A stretch of 64,000 nucleotides of DNA, taken from NCBI RefSeq assembly GCF_006782915.1, contig NZ_VCNP01000032.1:1-64000 (forward strand), in the 5' to 3' direction. The notes beneath the pieces were generated by a model. That model made no database searches. It saw nothing but the letters and a program-made list of their open reading frames with translations, and was not told where the DNA came from. The position numbers and the translations under genes were made by a program. Source of the DNA: Streptomyces calvus (lineage in GTDB: Bacteria; Actinomycetota; Actinomycetes; Streptomycetales; Streptomycetaceae). Positions 52,358-64,000 of this stretch are shown here, piece by piece; positions within the stretch are counted from its first letter, which is position 1; each line of letters starts with the position of its first letter.

Positions 52358-52899
52358 CGCGCATCCTTCTGCTCATCAACGGTGCAGGTGGTCGGGCGCC
52401 GGGTTCGAACAGGGTGGTGAGGACGACGGCTCCGGGGACGGGGCCGGCGGGATCCGGCTTCCGTCCTCGCGCGGGGGCGCGGTGAGTGGGTGGTGTCGTC
52501 CGTACCGTGGTGGGGCTCAGTGATCCGCCGCAGGCACACCTCGCGCACGGCAGCCGTCCGGAGGCGACGCACCGGACTGCCGTGCGGGTGGCGACAGAGT
52601 GCCAGATCCATTTCCGGCCGGCGACGGGACCCCTCCGGTTCCGGCTCGGCGGCGCCCGCCGGGCCGTTCCGGCGCGCGGGTGTCGTCCGTGCGGGCGGCG
52701 ACGACGGCCGCCGCTGCCGTACCGGCGCGGGCCCGTGAGCGCACGGCGGACGTGCCGCACCGGCCGGCGCGGCACGGAACGCGTCCTGGCACCGGACGGC
52801 CGCCCGGTCACCACGAACGCCGTGGACGAGGCCCTCGCGCGCACCGGCGCTTCGGCTTGATCAAGTCCGGTTCGTGTCACCGTCGCTCGTGATCGCTGC
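52358..52899. other. intergenic region, possible gene remnant
   Basis: In 542 bases there is no convincing gene. A plus-strand reading of 41 codons (52735-52860, ending RVLAPDGRPVTTNAVDEALA) looks protein-like at its C-terminus but has no counterpart upstream, so it may be a remnant or chance. The part just before the minus-strand hypothetical gene (52358-52500) should hold its promoter, but I see no clear hexamers. Confidence 0.35.
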
Positions 52900-54930
<2,031 letters not shown>

Positions 54931-55030
54931 CGTCCCGTCCCCCGTGCGTCGTCCCTCGACCACTGCGTCCACGATAGGCGCCCGCACCGACAGTGCCGGA
55001 GTTGTCCACAGGGTCCGGCCGAAAGGCGGC

Positions 55031-55063
55031 GGCCCGGCACCCCTGTCACGGGGGTGCCGGGCC
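55031..55063 (-). terminator. terminator of the main complex I operon
   Basis: GGCCCGGCACCCC (55031-55043) and GGGGTGCCGGGCC (55051-55063) form a perfect 13-base stem with a 7-base loop, 25 bases downstream of the nuoN stop. It separates the operon from recQ on the same strand. Confidence 0.8.
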
Positions 55064-55087
55064 GTCCGGTCGTCCGACGGGGCGGGG

Positions 55088-56749
55088 TCAGCGCACGAAC
55101 ACTCCCGCGTCGCCCGCCAGCTGCAGGAAGTACTGCGGTGCCACACCGAGCACCACCGTGACCGCCACGCCGACCCCGATCGCCGTCATCGTCAGCGGTG
55201 ACGGCACCGCGACGGTCGGGCCCTCGGGGCGCGGCTCGCTGAAGAACATCAGGACGATGACGCGGATGTAGAAGAACGCCGCGATGGCCGACGAGACCAC
55301 ACCGACCACGACCAGCGGTGCCGCCCCGCCCTCCGCCGCCGCCTTGAACACGGCGAACTTCCCGGCGAAGCCGGAGGTCAGCGGGATGCCGGCGAACGCC
55401 AGCAGGAACACCGCGAACACCGCCGCCACCAGCGGGGACCGCCGACCGAGGCCCGCCCACTTGGACAGGTGCGTCGCCTCGCCGCCCGCGTCCCTGACCA
55501 GGGTGACCACCGCGAAGGCGCCGATCGTCACGAACGAGTACGCCGCCAGGTAGAACAGGACGGACGACACACCGCTCGGCGTGGCCGCGATGACACCCGC
55601 GAGGATGAAGCCCGCGTGCGCGATCGACGAGTAGGCCAGCAGCCGCTTGATGTCGGTCTGCGTGATCGCGACGACCGCGCCGGCCAGCATGGTGACGATC
55701 GCGACGGCCCACATCACCGGCCGCCAGTCCCAGCGCAGGCCCGGCAGCACCACGTACAGCACCCGCAGCAGCGCGCCGAACGCCGCGACCTTGGTCGCCG
55801 CCGCCATGAAGCCGGTGACCGGCGTGGGCGCGCCCTGGTACACGTCGGGCGTCCACATGTGGAAGGGCACGGCGCCGACCTTGAACAGCAGGCCCATGAC
55901 CAGCAGCGCGGCGCCGACCAGCAGCAGCGCGTCGTTGCCCATGGTGTCGGCGAGCGCCGGGGTGACGTCCGGCACCGTGCCGTCGACGACCTGCGCGATC
56001 GTCGCGTACGACATCGAGCCGGAGTAGCCGTACAGCAGGGCGATGCCGAACAGCGTGAACGCGGAGGCGAACGCGCCGAGCAGGAAGTACTTGACCGCTG
56101 CCTCCTGCGACATCAGCCGCTTGCGGCGGGCCAGCGCGCACAGCAGGTACAGCGGCAGCGAGAAGACCTCCAGCGCGACGAACAGCGTCAGCAGGTCGTT
56201 GGCGGCCGGGAAGATCAGCATGCCGGCCACCGCGAAGAGCAGCAGCGGGAACACCTCGGTGGTGGTGAACCCGGCCTTGACCGCCTTCTTCTCGCTGTCG
56301 CTGCCCGGCACGGAGGCGGCCTGCGCGGCGAAGGAGTCGACGCGGTTGCCGTGTGCCTCCGGGTCGAGCCGGCGCTCGGCGAAGGTGAACAGGCCGACCA
56401 GGGCGGTCAGCAGGATGGTGCCCTGGAGGAACAGGGCGGGACCGTCGACGGCGATGGCGCCCATCGCCGCGATGCCCGCCTTGGTGGTGCCGTAGCCGTC
56501 GGCGGCGAGCGCCACGACCGCGGCGAAGGCGGCGGCGAGCGCCACCACGGCGACGAACATCTGCGCGTAGTAGCGGGTCCTGCGCGGTACGAACGCCTCG
56601 ACCAGCACCCCGAGGACCGCCGCGCCGACGACGATCAGGGTGGGCGCGAGCTGCCCGTACTCGATCTTCGGCGCGTCGATCTTCGAGATCGGGTCGGCCG
56701 CGGTGGCCGCCGTTGTCCACAGGCTGTGGACGGCTGCTGTCGCACTCAC
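55088..56749 (-). CDS. nuoN: complex I subunit NuoN (main operon)
   Basis: A 553-residue antiporter-like subunit, longer than the second copy (499) mainly through an N-terminal extension ([20 protein letters not shown]) and an insert after [21 protein letters not shown]. Functional residues are present: Glu in [16 protein letters not shown], Lys in [28 protein letters not shown], and [21 protein letters not shown] start overlaps the nuoM stop (GTGA). Last gene of the operon. A DnaA-box-like pair, TTGTCCACA and TGTGGACGG, lies within the first codons (56713-56733). Confidence 0.95.
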   Translation of the reverse strand: MSATAAVHSLWTTAATAADPISKIDAPKIEYGQLAPTLIVVGAAVLGVLVEAFVPRRTRYYAQMFVAVVALAAAFAAVVALAADGYGTTKAGIAAMGAIAVDGPALFLQGTILLTALVGLFTFAERRLDPEAHGNRVDSFAAQAASVPGSDSEKKAVKAGFTTTEVFPLLLFAVAGMLIFPAANDLLTLFVALEVFSLPLYLLCALARRKRLMSQEAAVKYFLLGAFASAFTLFGIALLYGYSGSMSYATIAQVVDGTVPDVTPALADTMGNDALLLVGAALLVMGLLFKVGAVPFHMWTPDVYQGAPTPVTGFMAAATKVAAFGALLRVLYVVLPGLRWDWRPVMWAVAIVTMLAGAVVAITQTDIKRLLAYSSIAHAGFILAGVIAATPSGVSSVLFYLAAYSFVTIGAFAVVTLVRDAGGEATHLSKWAGLGRRSPLVAAVFAVFLLAFAGIPLTSGFAGKFAVFKAAAEGGAAPLVVVGVVSSAIAAFFYIRVIVLMFFSEPRPEGPTVAVPSPLTMTAIGVGVAVTVVLGVAPQYFLQLAGDAGVFVR

Positions 56750-58317
56750 TTGGCCGCCTCCACCTCGGGCTGGGGGTCCTTCTTCTGTACGTCGGACATG
56801 GTCTGCTCCACCGCCGGGTTCACGACGTCCGTGACGGGCTTCGGGTAGACGCCCAGGAAGATCAGCAGCACGACCAGCGGCGCCACCACCGCGATCTCCC
56901 GCACCCGCAGGTCGGGCATCTCGGCGACCTCGGGCTTCACCGGGCCCGTCATCGTCCGCTGGTAGAGGACGAGGGTGTAGAGCGCGGCGAGGACGATGCC
57001 GAAGGTGGCGATGATGCCGATCACCGGATAGCGCGTGAACGTGCCGACCAGGACCAGGAACTCACTGACGAAGGGCGCGAGCCCGGGCAGCGAGAGGGTG
57101 GCCAGGCCGCCGATGAGGAACGTGCCGGCGAGTACCGGGGCGACCTTCTGCACACCGCCGTAGTCGGCGATGAGCCGCGAGCCGCGCCGCGAGATCAGGA
57201 AGCCGGCCACCAGCATCAGCGCGGCGGTCGAGATGCCGTGGTTGACCATGTAGAGCGTCGCGCCGGACTGGCCCTGGCTGGTCATCGCGAAGATGCCCAT
57301 GATGATGAAGCCGAAGTGGGAGATCGACGCGTAGGCGATCAGCCGCTTGATGTCGCGCTGGCCGACCGCGAGCAGCGCGCCGTAGATGATGCTGATGAGC
57401 GCCAGGACGAGGATCACCGGCGTCGCCCACTTGCTGGCCTCCGGGAAGAGCTGGAGGCAGAAGCGGAGCATCGCGAAGGTGCCGACCTTGTCGACGACCG
57501 CCGTGATCAGTACGGCGACCGGCGCGGTGGACTCCTGCATGGCGTTGGGCAGCCAGGTGTGCAGCGGCCACAGCGGCGCCTTCACCGCGAAGGCGAAGAA
57601 GAAGCCGAGGAACAGCCAGCGTTCGGTGCTCGTCGCCATGTCGAGCGAGCCGTTGGCCCGCGCCTCGGCGATCTCGGTGAGCGAGAAGTTCCCGGCGACC
57701 ACGTACAGGCCGATCACCGCGGCCAGCATGATCAGACCGCCGGCCAGGTTGTAGAGCAGGAACTTCACGGCCGCGTACGAGCGTTGTGTCGCCGCCGCCT
57801 GCTCGCCGTGCTCGTGGGCACGGTCCCCGAAGCCGCCGATGAGGAAGTACATCGGAATCAGCATGGCTTCGAAGAAGATGTAGAAGAGGAAGACGTCGGT
57901 GGCCTCGAAGGAGAGGATCACCATCGCCTCGACGGCCAGGATCAGGGCGAAGAAGCCCTGCGTCGGCCGCCACCGCCTGCTACCGGTTTCCAGCGGGTCG
58001 GCGTCGTGCCAGCCCGCGAGGACGATGAACGGGATCAGCAGCGCGGTCAGCGCGATCAGCGCCACCGCGATGCCGTCCACGCCCAGTTCGTAGCGGACGC
58101 CGAAGTCCGCGATCCAGGCGTGGGACTCGGTGAGCTGGTAGCGGTCGCCGTCCGGGTCGAACCGCACCAGGACGACGATCGCCAGGACGAGCGTGGCGAG
58201 CGAGAACAGCAGGGCCAGCCACTTGGCGGCCGTGCGCTTCGCGGCCGGTACGGCGGCCGTGGCGATCGCCCCGATGGCCGGGAGCGCCGCCGTCGCTGTC
58301 AGCAGAGGAAAGGACAT
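56746..58317 (-). CDS. nuoM: complex I subunit NuoM (main operon)
   Basis: 523 residues. Family features: ELGVDGIAVALIALTALLIPFIVLAGW, the Glu region FEATDVFLFYIFFEAMLIPMYFLIGGFG, Lys region AFAVKAPLWPLHTWLPNAMQESTAPVAVLITAVVDKVGTF, and RLIAYASISHFGFIIMGIFAMTSQG. The C-terminal polar end ([14 protein letters not shown]) is short compared with the second locus. ATG lies 5 bases after nuoL with GGAAAGGA just upstream. Intact proton-pumping subunit. Confidence 0.95.
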   Translation of the reverse strand: MSFPLLTATAALPAIGAIATAAVPAAKRTAAKWLALLFSLATLVLAIVVLVRFDPDGDRYQLTESHAWIADFGVRYELGVDGIAVALIALTALLIPFIVLAGWHDADPLETGSRRWRPTQGFFALILAVEAMVILSFEATDVFLFYIFFEAMLIPMYFLIGGFGDRAHEHGEQAAATQRSYAAVKFLLYNLAGGLIMLAAVIGLYVVAGNFSLTEIAEARANGSLDMATSTERWLFLGFFFAFAVKAPLWPLHTWLPNAMQESTAPVAVLITAVVDKVGTFAMLRFCLQLFPEASKWATPVILVLALISIIYGALLAVGQRDIKRLIAYASISHFGFIIMGIFAMTSQGQSGATLYMVNHGISTAALMLVAGFLISRRGSRLIADYGGVQKVAPVLAGTFLIGGLATLSLPGLAPFVSEFLVLVGTFTRYPVIGIIATFGIVLAALYTLVLYQRTMTGPVKPEVAEMPDLRVREIAVVAPLVVLLIFLGVYPKPVTDVVNPAVEQTMSDVQKKDPQPEVEAAK

Positions 58318-58322
58318 CGGTA

Positions 58323-60287
58323 TCAGACCGCCCTCATCAGCAGGGTCGCGGCGACGAGGACGGCCGCGCCGCCGAACATCGAGACCGCGTAGGACCGCGC
58401 GAAGCCGTTCTGCAGCCTGCGCATCCGCCCGGACAGGCCGCCCATGGAGGCCGCCGTGCCGTTGACGACCCCGTCGACCAGCGTGTGGTCGACGTACACC
58501 AGCGAGCGCGTGAGGTGTTCGCCGCCGCGCACCAGGACCACGTGGTTGAAGTCGTCCTGGAGCAGGTCGCGCCGGGCGGCCCGGGTGAGCAGCGATCCGC
58601 GCGGGGCGACGGCCGGGACCGGCCGGCGCCCGTACTGGGCCCAGGCGACCGCCACGCCGATGACCATCACGGCGACCGTGGCGGCGGTCACCGTCAGGGC
58701 GCTGATCGGGGCGTGCCCGTGGTCGTGTCCGGTGACGGGCTCCAGCCAGTGCAGGAAGCGGTCCCCGATGCTGAAGAACGCGCCGCCCGCGACCGATCCG
58801 ACGGCCAGCACGATCATCGGGACCGTCATGACCTTCGGCGACTCGTGCGGATGGGGCGGCTCGTACTCGCCACCTGTCTTGGCTGCGGGCTCCACGCCGG
58901 GAGGGGCCGGCGACGGCGTCGGCGCGTGGCGCCAGCGCTCCTCGCCGAAGAACGTCATCAGCATCACGCGCGTCATGTAGTACGCGGTGATGGCCGCGCC
59001 CAGCAGGGCGCAGGCGCCGAGGATCCAGCCCTCGGTGCCGCCCTTGGCGAACGCCGCCTCGATGATCTTGTCCTTGGAGAAGAAGCCGGACAGGCCCGGG
59101 AAGCCGATGATCGCGAGGTAGCCGAGGCCGAAGGTGACGAAGGTGACCGGCATGTACTTCCTGAGGCCGCCGTAGCGGCGCATGTCGACCTCGTCGTTCA
59201 TGCCGTGCATGACGGAACCGGCGCCGAGGAACAGCCCGGCCTTGAAGAAGCCGTGCGTCACCAGGTGCATGATCGCGAAGACGTAGCCGATCGGGCCGAG
59301 GCCCGCGGCCAGCACCATGTAGCCGATCTGCGACATGGTCGAGCCGGCCAGCGCCTTCTTGATGTCGTCCTTCGCGCAACCGACGATCGCACCGAACAGC
59401 AGCGTGACCGCGCCGACGATGGTGACGACGAGCTGTGCGTCCGGCGCGCCGTTGAAGATGGCTCCGGAGCGGACGATCAGATAGACGCCCGCCGTCACCA
59501 TGGTCGCGGCGTGGATCAGCGCGGAGACCGGGGTCGGGCCCTCCATCGCGTCGCCGAGCCAGGACTGCAGCGGCACCTGGGCGGACTTGCCGCACGCGGC
59601 GAGCAGCAGCATCAGCGCGATCGCGGTGAGCTTGTCCTCACCGGCGGCGCCGGCGAGTCCGGCCTCCCCGTGCGTGCCGAGCACCGGCTCGAAGGCGAAG
59701 GTGCCGAACCACAGGAACATCAGCATGATCGCGATGGACAGGCCCATGTCGCCGACCCGGTTGACCAGGAAGGCCTTCTTGGCGGCCGTGGCCGCGCTGG
59801 GCTTGTGCTGCCAGAAGCCGATCAGCAGGTAGGAGGCGAGACCGACGCCCTCCCAGCCGACGTACAGCAGCAGGTAGTTGTCGGCGAGGACGAGGATCAG
59901 CATCGCCGCGAGGAACAGGTTCAGATAGCCGAAGAAGCGGCGGCGCCGCTCGTCGTGCTCCATGTACCCGACGGAGTACAGGTGGATCAGCGAGCCGACG
60001 CCGGTGATCAGCAGGACGAACGTCATCGACAGCTGGTCGAGCCGGAAGGCGACGTCGGCCTGGAAGCCCTCCACCGGGATCCAGCTGAACAGGTGCTGTG
60101 TGACGGTGCGTTCGTCGGCGCCCTTGCCCAGCAGGTCGGTGAACAGCACCAGGCCGAGCGCGAAGGAGACGGCGGCGAGCACCGTGCCGATCCAGTGGCC
60201 GACGGCGTCCAGCCGGCGTCCGCCGCACAGCAGGACCGCCGCTCCGAGCAGGGGCGCCGCCACCAGCAGCGCAATCAGGTTCTCCAC
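58323..60287 (-). CDS. nuoL: complex I subunit NuoL (main operon)
   Basis: 654 residues. Hallmarks are [105 protein letters not shown] and [20 protein letters not shown] hydrophilic insert ([35 protein letters not shown]) precedes the lateral-helix region. GTG start 14 bases downstream of nuoK. It differs from the second copy throughout, so the two loci are old paralogs, not a recent duplication. Confidence 0.95.
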   Translation of the reverse strand: MENLIALLVAAPLLGAAVLLCGGRRLDAVGHWIGTVLAAVSFALGLVLFTDLLGKGADERTVTQHLFSWIPVEGFQADVAFRLDQLSMTFVLLITGVGSLIHLYSVGYMEHDERRRRFFGYLNLFLAAMLILVLADNYLLLYVGWEGVGLASYLLIGFWQHKPSAATAAKKAFLVNRVGDMGLSIAIMLMFLWFGTFAFEPVLGTHGEAGLAGAAGEDKLTAIALMLLLAACGKSAQVPLQSWLGDAMEGPTPVSALIHAATMVTAGVYLIVRSGAIFNGAPDAQLVVTIVGAVTLLFGAIVGCAKDDIKKALAGSTMSQIGYMVLAAGLGPIGYVFAIMHLVTHGFFKAGLFLGAGSVMHGMNDEVDMRRYGGLRKYMPVTFVTFGLGYLAIIGFPGLSGFFSKDKIIEAAFAKGGTEGWILGACALLGAAITAYYMTRVMLMTFFGEERWRHAPTPSPAPPGVEPAAKTGGEYEPPHPHESPKVMTVPMIVLAVGSVAGGAFFSIGDRFLHWLEPVTGHDHGHAPISALTVTAATVAVMVIGVAVAWAQYGRRPVPAVAPRGSLLTRAARRDLLQDDFNHVVLVRGGEHLTRSLVYVDHTLVDGVVNGTAASMGGLSGRMRRLQNGFARSYAVSMFGGAAVLVAATLLMRAV

Positions 60288-60301
60288 GATTCAGCAGCCC
60301 C

Positions 60302-60601
60302 TCACAGCTTCATCAGGCTGGCGTCGTCGACCGAGGCCGAGTGGCGGGAACGGAACAGGGACACGATGATCGCCAGTCCGACCACGACCTCCGCGGCGGC
60401 GACGACCATCGTGAAGAACGCGATGATCTGGCCGTCGAGGTTGCCGTGCATCCGGGAGAAGGCGACGAAGGCGAGGTTGCAGGCGTTGAGCATCAGCTCG
60501 ACGCACATGAACACGACGATCGCGTTGCGCCTGATCAGCACGCCGGTGGCGCCGATCGTGAACAACAGGGCCGCCAGATACAGGTAGTTGACCGGGTTCA
60601 C
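60302..60601 (-). CDS. nuoK: complex I subunit NuoK (main operon)
   Basis: 99 residues, the standard length. Three spans; conserved glutamates in [22 protein letters not shown] and [24 protein letters not shown] start overlaps the nuoJ stop by GTGA. It lacks the 35-residue tail present in the second copy. Confidence 0.95.
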   Translation of the reverse strand: MNPVNYLYLAALLFTIGATGVLIRRNAIVVFMCVELMLNACNLAFVAFSRMHGNLDGQIIAFFTMVVAAAEVVVGLAIIVSLFRSRHSASVDDASLMKL

Positions 60602-61440
60602 TTCGACGCCTCCTCGGCCCGCTTGAACGTCGGCGCGTCGATGGCGCGGCGCTCCAGGCGCTCCTCCGCGCGCTGCTCCATCGCCCGCAGGTCGTTGATC
60701 GCCTCCCGGGAGACGTCACGGACCTGGCCGCGCTCGCGCAGCGTCTTGCTGACGGTGAGGTCGGACGTGGTGCCGTCGGGCAGCAGGCCCGCGATGTCCA
60801 CGGCGTTGTGCCGGGCGTACACGCCGGGCGCCGGGAGCGGCGGCAGGTACCTGCCCTCGCGGACGCGCTGCTCGGCCAGCTCCCGCTGGGTCCTGGCGCG
60901 CTCGGTGCGCTCCCGGTGGGTGAGCACCATGGCGCCGACGGCGGCCGTGATGAGCAGGGCGCCGGTGATCTCGAAGGCGAAGACGTACTTGGTGAAGATG
61001 AGGGCCGCGAGGCCCTCCACGTTGCCGCCCGCGTTCGCGTCGCCGATGCCGTTGAACTCGCTGAGCGAGGCGTTGCCGATGCCGCCGATCAGCAGGATGC
61101 CGAAGCCGAGACCGCACAGCAGGGCCAGCCAGCGCTGCCCCTTGATGGTCTCCTTCAGGGAGTCCGCCGCGGTGACGCCGACCAGCATCACCACGAACAG
61201 GAACAGCATCATGATCGCGCCGGTGTAGACGACGATCTGCACGACGCCCAGGAAGTAGGCGCCGTTGGCCAGGTAGAACACCGCCAGGATGATCATGGTG
61301 CCGGCGAGGCAGAGCGCGCTGTGCACGGCCCGCTTCATGAAGACGGTGCACAGGGCGCCGATCACCGCGACGGTGCCGAGGACCCAGAACTGCAGGGCCT
61401 CTCCGGTGGAGGTGGAGTAGGCGGCGAGCTGCTCGGTCAT
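60598..61440 (-). CDS. nuoJ: complex I subunit NuoJ (main operon)
   Basis: 280 residues with the five-span NuoJ core ([72 protein letters not shown]) and a long charged C-terminus ([30 protein letters not shown] then [21 protein letters not shown]), which is usual in actinobacteria. ATG overlaps the nuoI stop (ATGA). No heptapeptide leader, unlike the second copy. Confidence 0.95.
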   Translation of the reverse strand: MTEQLAAYSTSTGEALQFWVLGTVAVIGALCTVFMKRAVHSALCLAGTMIILAVFYLANGAYFLGVVQIVVYTGAIMMLFLFVVMLVGVTAADSLKETIKGQRWLALLCGLGFGILLIGGIGNASLSEFNGIGDANAGGNVEGLAALIFTKYVFAFEITGALLITAAVGAMVLTHRERTERARTQRELAEQRVREGRYLPPLPAPGVYARHNAVDIAGLLPDGTTSDLTVSKTLRERGQVRDVSREAINDLRAMEQRAEERLERRAIDAPTFKRAEEASK

Positions 61441-62078
61441 CGCCCGATCACCTTCTCCGACGCCGGTTCCTCCGGACCGAAGGTCGACTCGGCCTCCTGC
61501 ACCACCTCGCCCTTGGAGTGGGCGACCTGCCGCTCCGTACCGGGCGCGGCCTCGGTGACCAGGCCCCGGTAGTAGTCCTGTTCGTCGGTGCCCGGGTACA
61601 TGGCGTGCGGGGAGTCGACCATGCCCTCCTCCAGACCGGCGAGCAGCTGCTCCTTGGTGTAGATGAGGTTGGCACGGCTGGAGTCGGCCAGCTCGAACTC
61701 GTTGGTCATCGTCAGCGCGCGCGTGGGGCACGCCTCGATGCACAGGCCGCACAGGATGCAGCGGGCGTAGTTGATCTGGTAGACGCGGCCGTACCGCTCG
61801 CCGGGCGAGTAGCGCTCCTCGTCGGTGTTGTCCGCGCCCTCGACGTAGATCGCGTCGGCGGGGCAGGCCCAGGCGCACAGTTCGCAGCCGACGCACTTCT
61901 CCAGGCCGTCCGGATGGCGGTTGAGCTGGTGCCGTCCGTGGAAGCGGGGAGCGGTGGTCTTCTGCTGCTCCGGGTACTGCTCGGTCAGCCGCTTCTTGAA
62001 CATGGCCTTGAAGGTCACGCCGAAGCCGGCCACGGGGTTCAGGAAACCGGGCTTGGTCTCCTTGGGCTCCTCAGCCAT
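61437..62078 (-). CDS. nuoI: complex I subunit NuoI (main operon)
   Basis: 213 residues with both [4Fe-4S] motifs, [15 protein letters not shown] and [16 protein letters not shown], between them [23 protein letters not shown]. The N-terminal part ([22 protein letters not shown]) is the membrane-associated helix. Start ATG with AAGGAGG 6 bases upstream; overlaps nuoH by 8 bases. Interspaced sequence [26 protein letters not shown] is the standard NADH-enzyme type, unlike the shortened linker of the second copy. Confidence 0.95.
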   Translation of the reverse strand: MAEEPKETKPGFLNPVAGFGVTFKAMFKKRLTEQYPEQQKTTAPRFHGRHQLNRHPDGLEKCVGCELCAWACPADAIYVEGADNTDEERYSPGERYGRVYQINYARCILCGLCIEACPTRALTMTNEFELADSSRANLIYTKEQLLAGLEEGMVDSPHAMYPGTDEQDYYRGLVTEAAPGTERQVAHSKGEVVQEAESTFGPEEPASEKVIGR

Positions 62079-63447
62079 CGTGCGCCTCCTTTCCCTCCGT
62101 GGACCCACCCAGCGGTCCGTCACTCTGAGTATCGGGCCCACCACTGACAATCAGCTCGCGCTCACGGCGCGGCCGGCGGCGCGGCACCGGTGGCAATTCC
62201 TGCCCCGGCAGCGGCGGTACGGGGAACCCGCCCGCCATGGGGTCGAAGCCGGGCGTGCCCTCGGCGGGCTGCTCGGCCTCCTTCGACTTGGCCCGGAAGA
62301 TGTCGGCCACGAAGGAGAGCAGCAGCAGGGCGAGGACGACGCCGCCGATGTAGAGCGCGATGTCGGCGAAGTCGTAGTTCTCGTTCCGCAGGGCCCGCAC
62401 GGTGGCGACGAGCATCAGCCACACCAGGGAGACCGGGATGAGGACCTTCCAGCCGAGCTTCATCAGCTGGTCGTAGCGCACGCGCGGGAGCGTGCCGCGC
62501 AGCCAGACGAAGCCGAACAGCAGCGTCAACAGCTTGCCGGTGAACCAGAGCATCGGCCACCAGCCGTGGTTCGCGCCCTCCCAGAAGGTGCTGATCGGGT
62601 ACGGGGCCCGCCAGCCGCCCAGGAAGAGCGTCACGGCGACGGCCGAGACGGTCACCATGTTGATGTACTCGGCGAGCATGAACATCGCGAACTTGATCGA
62701 CGAGTACTCGGTGTTGAACCCGCCGACCAGGTCGCCCTCGGACTCCGGCATGTCGAACGGGGCGCGGTTGGTCTCACCGACCATGGTGACGATGTAGATG
62801 ATGAAGGAGACCGGCAGCAGCAGCACGTACCAGCGGTCGGTCTGCTGCTCGACGATCGTGGACGTCGACATCGACCCCGAGTAGAGGAACACGGAGGCGA
62901 AGGCGGCACCCATGGCGATCTCGTAGGAGATCATTTGCGCGCAGGAGCGCAGGCCGCCGAGGAGCGGGTACGTCGACCCCGAGCTCCAGCCGGCGAGGAC
63001 GATGCCGTAGATGCCGACCGAGGCGACCGCGAGGATGTAGAGCACCGCGATCGGCAGGTCGGTGAGCTGCATCGTGGTGCGGTGGCCGAAGATCGAGATT
63101 TCGTTGCCGGCCGGGCCGAAGGGGATCACCGCGATCGCCATGAAGGCCGGGATGGCCGCGACGATCGGCGCGAGGACGTACACCGCCTTGTCCGCGCGTT
63201 TGACGACGACGTCCTCCTTGAGCATCAGCTTCACGCCGTCGGCGAGCGACTGGAGCATGCCCCAGGGGCCGTGCCGGTTGGGGCCGATGCGCAGCTGCAT
63301 CCAGGCGACGACCTTGCGCTCCATCACGATGGAGATCAGCACGGTCACCATCAGGAAGGCGAAGCAGAACACCGCCTTGACGACGACCAGCCACCAGGGG
63401 TCGCGGCCGAACATCGAGAGGTCTTCAGCGGCGAGGTACGGGCTCAT
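62071..63447 (-). CDS. nuoH: complex I subunit NuoH (main operon)
   Basis: 458 residues, longer than most NuoH by a C-terminal polar tail of about 75 residues (after [17 protein letters not shown]). Core motifs: [107 protein letters not shown] (quinone chamber loop) and [25 protein letters not shown] with AAGGAGG upstream; overlaps nuoG by ATGA. Confidence 0.95.
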   Translation of the reverse strand: MSPYLAAEDLSMFGRDPWWLVVVKAVFCFAFLMVTVLISIVMERKVVAWMQLRIGPNRHGPWGMLQSLADGVKLMLKEDVVVKRADKAVYVLAPIVAAIPAFMAIAVIPFGPAGNEISIFGHRTTMQLTDLPIAVLYILAVASVGIYGIVLAGWSSGSTYPLLGGLRSCAQMISYEIAMGAAFASVFLYSGSMSTSTIVEQQTDRWYVLLLPVSFIIYIVTMVGETNRAPFDMPESEGDLVGGFNTEYSSIKFAMFMLAEYINMVTVSAVAVTLFLGGWRAPYPISTFWEGANHGWWPMLWFTGKLLTLLFGFVWLRGTLPRVRYDQLMKLGWKVLIPVSLVWLMLVATVRALRNENYDFADIALYIGGVVLALLLLSFVADIFRAKSKEAEQPAEGTPGFDPMAGGFPVPPLPGQELPPVPRRRPRRERELIVSGGPDTQSDGPLGGSTEGKEAHDG

Positions 63448-64000
63448 GCCTCCACCTCCTTGGGGGCCTCGGCGGCGAGCGTCGCCGGTCCGATGCGGAC
63501 GAGGGATCCGGGCCGTTCCCCGGTGTCGGAGGCGACGCCGCCGCCGGTGGAGTTCAGCGGGAGCCACACCACGCGGTCGGGCATCTCGGTGATCTCCACG
63601 GGCAGTTGCACCGTGCCGGCGGTGCCGGTCACCGCGAGCAGGTCGCCGTCCTTGACGCCGACCTCGGCGGCCGTGGCGGCCGACACGCGCGCGTGCGCGG
63701 CGTGCCGGGTCCCGGCCAGCGCCTCGTCGCCGACCTGCAGCAGGCCCTGGTCGAGCAGCAGCCGGTGTCCGGCGAGGACCGCCTCTCCGGCGGCCGGCCG
63801 GGGCAGCGCGCCCGCGGTCTCCAGCGGGTCGGTGGCCGGCGGGCCGCTCCAGGCGCCGAGCCGGTCGAGTTCCGCGCGGACCGTGCGCAGGTCCGGCAGC
63901 CCCAGGTGGACGTCCATGGCGTCGGCCAGCATCTGCAGCACGCGCGCGTCGGTGGGCGCGAGACGCCGGGTCATCTGGTCGGGCTTGAGCGCCGCCTCGA
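63444..64000 (-). CDS. nuoG: complex I subunit NuoG, 3' part (cut by window edge)
   Basis: Only the last 185 or so residues are in the window; the reading continues past the edge (EAALKPDQM upstream of MTRRLAPTDARVLQML). The visible part is the C-terminal molybdopterin-oxidoreductase-like domain, with AHARVSAATAAEVGVKDGDLLAVTGTAGTVQLPVEITEMPDRVVWLPLNSTGGGVASDTGERPGSLVRIGPATL, the beta-barrel typical of NuoG ends. Presence of nuoG next to nuoH shows this operon, unlike the second one, has an NADH-input module. Confidence 0.92.
   Translation of the reverse strand, partial: EAALKPDQMTRRLAPTDARVLQMLADAMDVHLGLPDLRTVRAELDRLGAWSGPPATDPLETAGALPRPAAGEAVLAGHRLLLDQGLLQVGDEALAGTRHAAHARVSAATAAEVGVKDGDLLAVTGTAGTVQLPVEITEMPDRVVWLPLNSTGGGVASDTGERPGSLVRIGPATLAAEAPKEVEA

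Noticed and set aside
52735..52860. Small plus-strand gene ending DGRPVTTNAVDEALARTGASA
   Set aside because: Only 41 codons, no ribosome site, no recognisable family; kept as a possible remnant in the intergenic entry.

Overview
The window looks like chromosomal DNA of a Streptomyces or a close relative. It has very high G+C with GC-rich third codon positions and dense gene packing with ATGA/GTGA overlaps. Menaquinone-type respiratory genes sit beside a ferredoxin oxidoreductase, one gene carries a TTA leucine codon, and a c-di-AMP (ydaO-type) riboswitch precedes a secreted transglycosylase. I see no rRNA, tRNA, CRISPR, insertion sequence or prophage. Everything reads as core chromosome, but with an unusual number of short tandem repeats.

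Left part (1-13.3 kb): a small stress-type membrane protein, a SMI1/KNR4-like protein, a cluster of DnaA boxes (1052-1112), a YccF-like membrane protein coupled to the HtpX metalloprotease, then a compact minus-strand operon for a second, incomplete complex I (nuoA2-B2-C2-H2-I2-J2-K2-L2-M2-N2). It lacks nuoD, E, F and G, and its NuoC2 has a disordered tail of about 310 residues.

Middle-left (13.4-33.2 kb): two tandem paralogous sensor kinases with a response regulator, separated by heptamer repeats; korAB (2-oxoacid:ferredoxin oxidoreductase); a divergent HxlR regulator/quinone oxidoreductase pair; RarD-like transporter, VOC protein, a proline-rich TPR-like protein, a P-loop-like protein, an amidase, an FMN reductase, an ABC exporter pair with a LolA/RseB-like exported protein, and a long-chain polyprenyl diphosphate synthase.

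Middle-right (33.6-47.1 kb): the riboswitch-controlled transglycosylase, a HAD phosphatase, then a glycan locus: FemAB/CelD-like acyltransferase, GT2 glycosyltransferase, polysaccharide deacetylase, a multi-spanning GT-C-like protein, a small membrane protein, a GH26-like glycosidase, and on the opposite strand a Wzx-like flippase fused to a second membrane domain, plus a DegT-type aminotransferase. No product is known to me; this is my best candidate for an undescribed system.

Right part (47.4-64 kb): fumarylacetoacetase, an M56-like peptidase, a TTA-containing acyl-CoA oxidase-like gene facing an unknown protein, RecQ with a repeat tail, and the distal end (nuoN to the 3' part of nuoG) of what is presumably the complete complex I operon. 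Two complex I loci therefore lie about 42 kb apart on the same strand, with menaquinone side-chain synthesis and a ferredoxin reductant source between them.
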